Shown: one piece after another, positions 5,285 to 6,357 of the stretch
How the letters are laid out: each line of letters begins with the position of its first letter
Numbering within the stretch: position 1 is the stretch's first letter
Assembly (NCBI GenBank): GCA_007123785.1
Contig: SLGL01000280.1
Span: forward strand, 1 to 6,357
Length of the DNA: 6,357 bases
Source: Balneolaceae bacterium
GTDB lineage: Bacteria; Bacteroidota; Rhodothermia; Balneolales; Balneolaceae
Direction: 5' to 3'
Notes under the pieces: generated by a model
What the model saw: only the letters and a program-made list of their open reading frames with translations
What the model was told of the DNA's origin: nothing
The model's database searches: none
Program-made: the position numbers and the translations under genes

Positions 5285-6357
5285 ATGGAAATCATTACCG
5301 AGCCTGCCGAATTTGTTTTCGCTGGAAATGAAGTTTGGCGGATTGTCGTCTTAATCGTCGTCATTTCGATAGCTCTTTTAGCGGGAAAACTGCTCAAATA
5401 TTTTCTAAACCGACTCAAGCCCAGGCTCGAAAATCGTGGCCAAATGATGCTTTCCGTAGCAGCGGAAGCGGCTTCAATGTCGGTCACCTTTCTCTTTTTT
5501 GCGGTTGGCCTGCGCGTTGCCATATCTTTTTTAATCGTACCTGAAGGTTTTCAGAGTTTGCTTGATACCACCCTGGAAATGCTGATTATTCTTGCCATCG
5601 GGCATTTTGCCTACCGGCAGGTAGATGTACTGGATGTCTGGCTGAAGGGATTTGCCAAAGAAGATTCCATTAACATCGATGATATGCTCATCCCGATTGT
5701 TGGCAAATCAATCCGTGTGGCAGTGGTGATTCTGGTAACTTTACAGGCTGCGCAGTCACTTAGTGATCAGCCTATTACAAGTATCCTGGCTGGTATCGGT
5801 ATCGGTGGTTTGGCATTGGGCCTTGCCGCGCAGGATACCATCCGAAATTTTTTCGGTTCACTGATGATTTTTGCCGACAAACCTTTCAATGTGGGTGAAC
5901 TCATCAACCTGGAAGGTCAACTTGGTGTGGTTAATGAAGTGGGAGTCCGTACAACGAAAATTCGTACTCTTGACGGGCATCTTCTCACTGTTCCGAATGG
6001 AAACCTTGCCAATGCAACGATTCATAACATCGGGAAACGGGCTTTTATCCGTCGAGTGTTCGACGTAACTATCACGTACGATACCCCGCCTGAAAAAGTT
6101 GACCGGGCAGTTGAAATCCTGAAGGGGATTCTTGACAACCACGAGGGGATGGACGAAGCGTTTCCTCCACGTGTATTTTTTGACGACCTGAATTCTGATT
6201 CACTTAATTTGAAAGTGTTTTACTGGTACCATCCCCCCGATTTCTGGGAGTATATGAAATTTACCGAATGGGTAAATCGTGAAATTCTTCGCCAATTCAA
6301 CGAAGAAGGAATAGATTTTGCGTTTCCAACACAAACCATTCATCTTGCCGGTGATAA
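5285..6357 (+). CDS. MscS-type small-conductance mechanosensitive channel, 3' end beyond window
   Basis: This is an inner-membrane channel of the MscS superfamily, which opens under membrane tension to release solutes during hypo-osmotic shock. The 357 visible residues run open to the window edge. Hydrophobic segments lie at about 17-35, 63-86, 95-112 and 137-158. They are followed by the pore helix at about 165-195, whose Gly/Ala packing pattern (AGIGIGGLALGLAAQD, 169-184) is the family hallmark, then FADKPFNVGE (196-205). The beta domain has TKIRTLDGHLLTVPNGNLANATIHN (224-248), and a cytosolic alpha/beta domain ends in the typical FPTQTIHL (347-354). The protein is therefore nearly complete and its stop codon should be close. 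With more than three helices it is an extended rather than minimal MscS. ATG 5285 is the first start after an in-frame TGA at 5255-5257. It has an A/T-rich leader and no Shine-Dalgarno sequence, and it lies 86 bp after the chitinase on the same strand. Confidence 0.94.
   Translation, partial: MEIITEPAEFVFAGNEVWRIVVLIVVISIALLAGKLLKYFLNRLKPRLENRGQMMLSVAAEAASMSVTFLFFAVGLRVAISFLIVPEGFQSLLDTTLEMLIILAIGHFAYRQVDVLDVWLKGFAKEDSINIDDMLIPIVGKSIRVAVVILVTLQAAQSLSDQPITSILAGIGIGGLALGLAAQDTIRNFFGSLMIFADKPFNVGELINLEGQLGVVNEVGVRTTKIRTLDGHLLTVPNGNLANATIHNIGKRAFIRRVFDVTITYDTPPEKVDRAVEILKGILDNHEGMDEAFPPRVFFDDLNSDSLNLKVFYWYHPPDFWEYMKFTEWVNREILRQFNEEGIDFAFPTQTIHLAGD

Noticed and set aside
1..6357. Mobile element, CRISPR array, toxin-antitoxin, defence system, tRNA or rRNA
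   Set aside because: No transposase or integrase motifs, terminal repeats, spaced direct repeats, cloverleaf-like sequences or rRNA-like stretches were seen on reading. The genes are housekeeping or metabolic types with similar composition.

Overview
The window holds five protein-coding genes, two of them cut by the window edges. It looks like an ordinary chromosomal stretch of a bacterium from the Bacteroidota / Rhodothermota-Balneolota side of the tree. That placement is an inference. It rests on roughly balanced base composition, on the absence of a Shine-Dalgarno sequence before all four visible start codons (A/T-rich leaders instead, as is common in that group), and on the gene mix: a solute:sodium symporter, MeaB, a group II decarboxylase, a secreted-type GH18 chitinase and an MscS channel. 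No rRNA, tRNA, CRISPR array, transposase, integrase or phage gene was seen.

Layout. Positions 1-1259 (+) are the C-terminal part of a sodium:solute symporter. After 62 bp, 1322-2401 (+) encodes MeaB, the GTPase that protects and loads B12-dependent methylmalonyl-CoA mutase. Its 3' end contains two small hairpins, one of which could end transcription from both sides. The convergent gene at 2456-3922 (-) is a pyridoxal-phosphate-dependent amino acid decarboxylase with a complete set of catalytic residues. A 94-bp divergent intergenic region (3923-4016) separates it from a GH18 chitinase at 4017-5198 (+) and is rich in perfect dyad symmetry. After an 86-bp gap with a possible terminator hairpin, an MscS-type mechanosensitive channel starts at 5285 and runs off the right edge.

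How they fit together. No single pathway links the five genes. The symporter and meaB are co-oriented and could share a transcript, but no methylmalonyl-CoA mutase gene lies beside meaB here. The decarboxylase and chitinase share a divergent control region and could be co-regulated; nothing in the proteins proves a functional link. I found no convincing new multi-gene system. The points most worth a second look are the dyad-rich divergent promoter region, the NKAE variant of the MeaB guanine-specificity motif, the hairpins in the meaB 3' end, and the unusual N-terminus of the chitinase.
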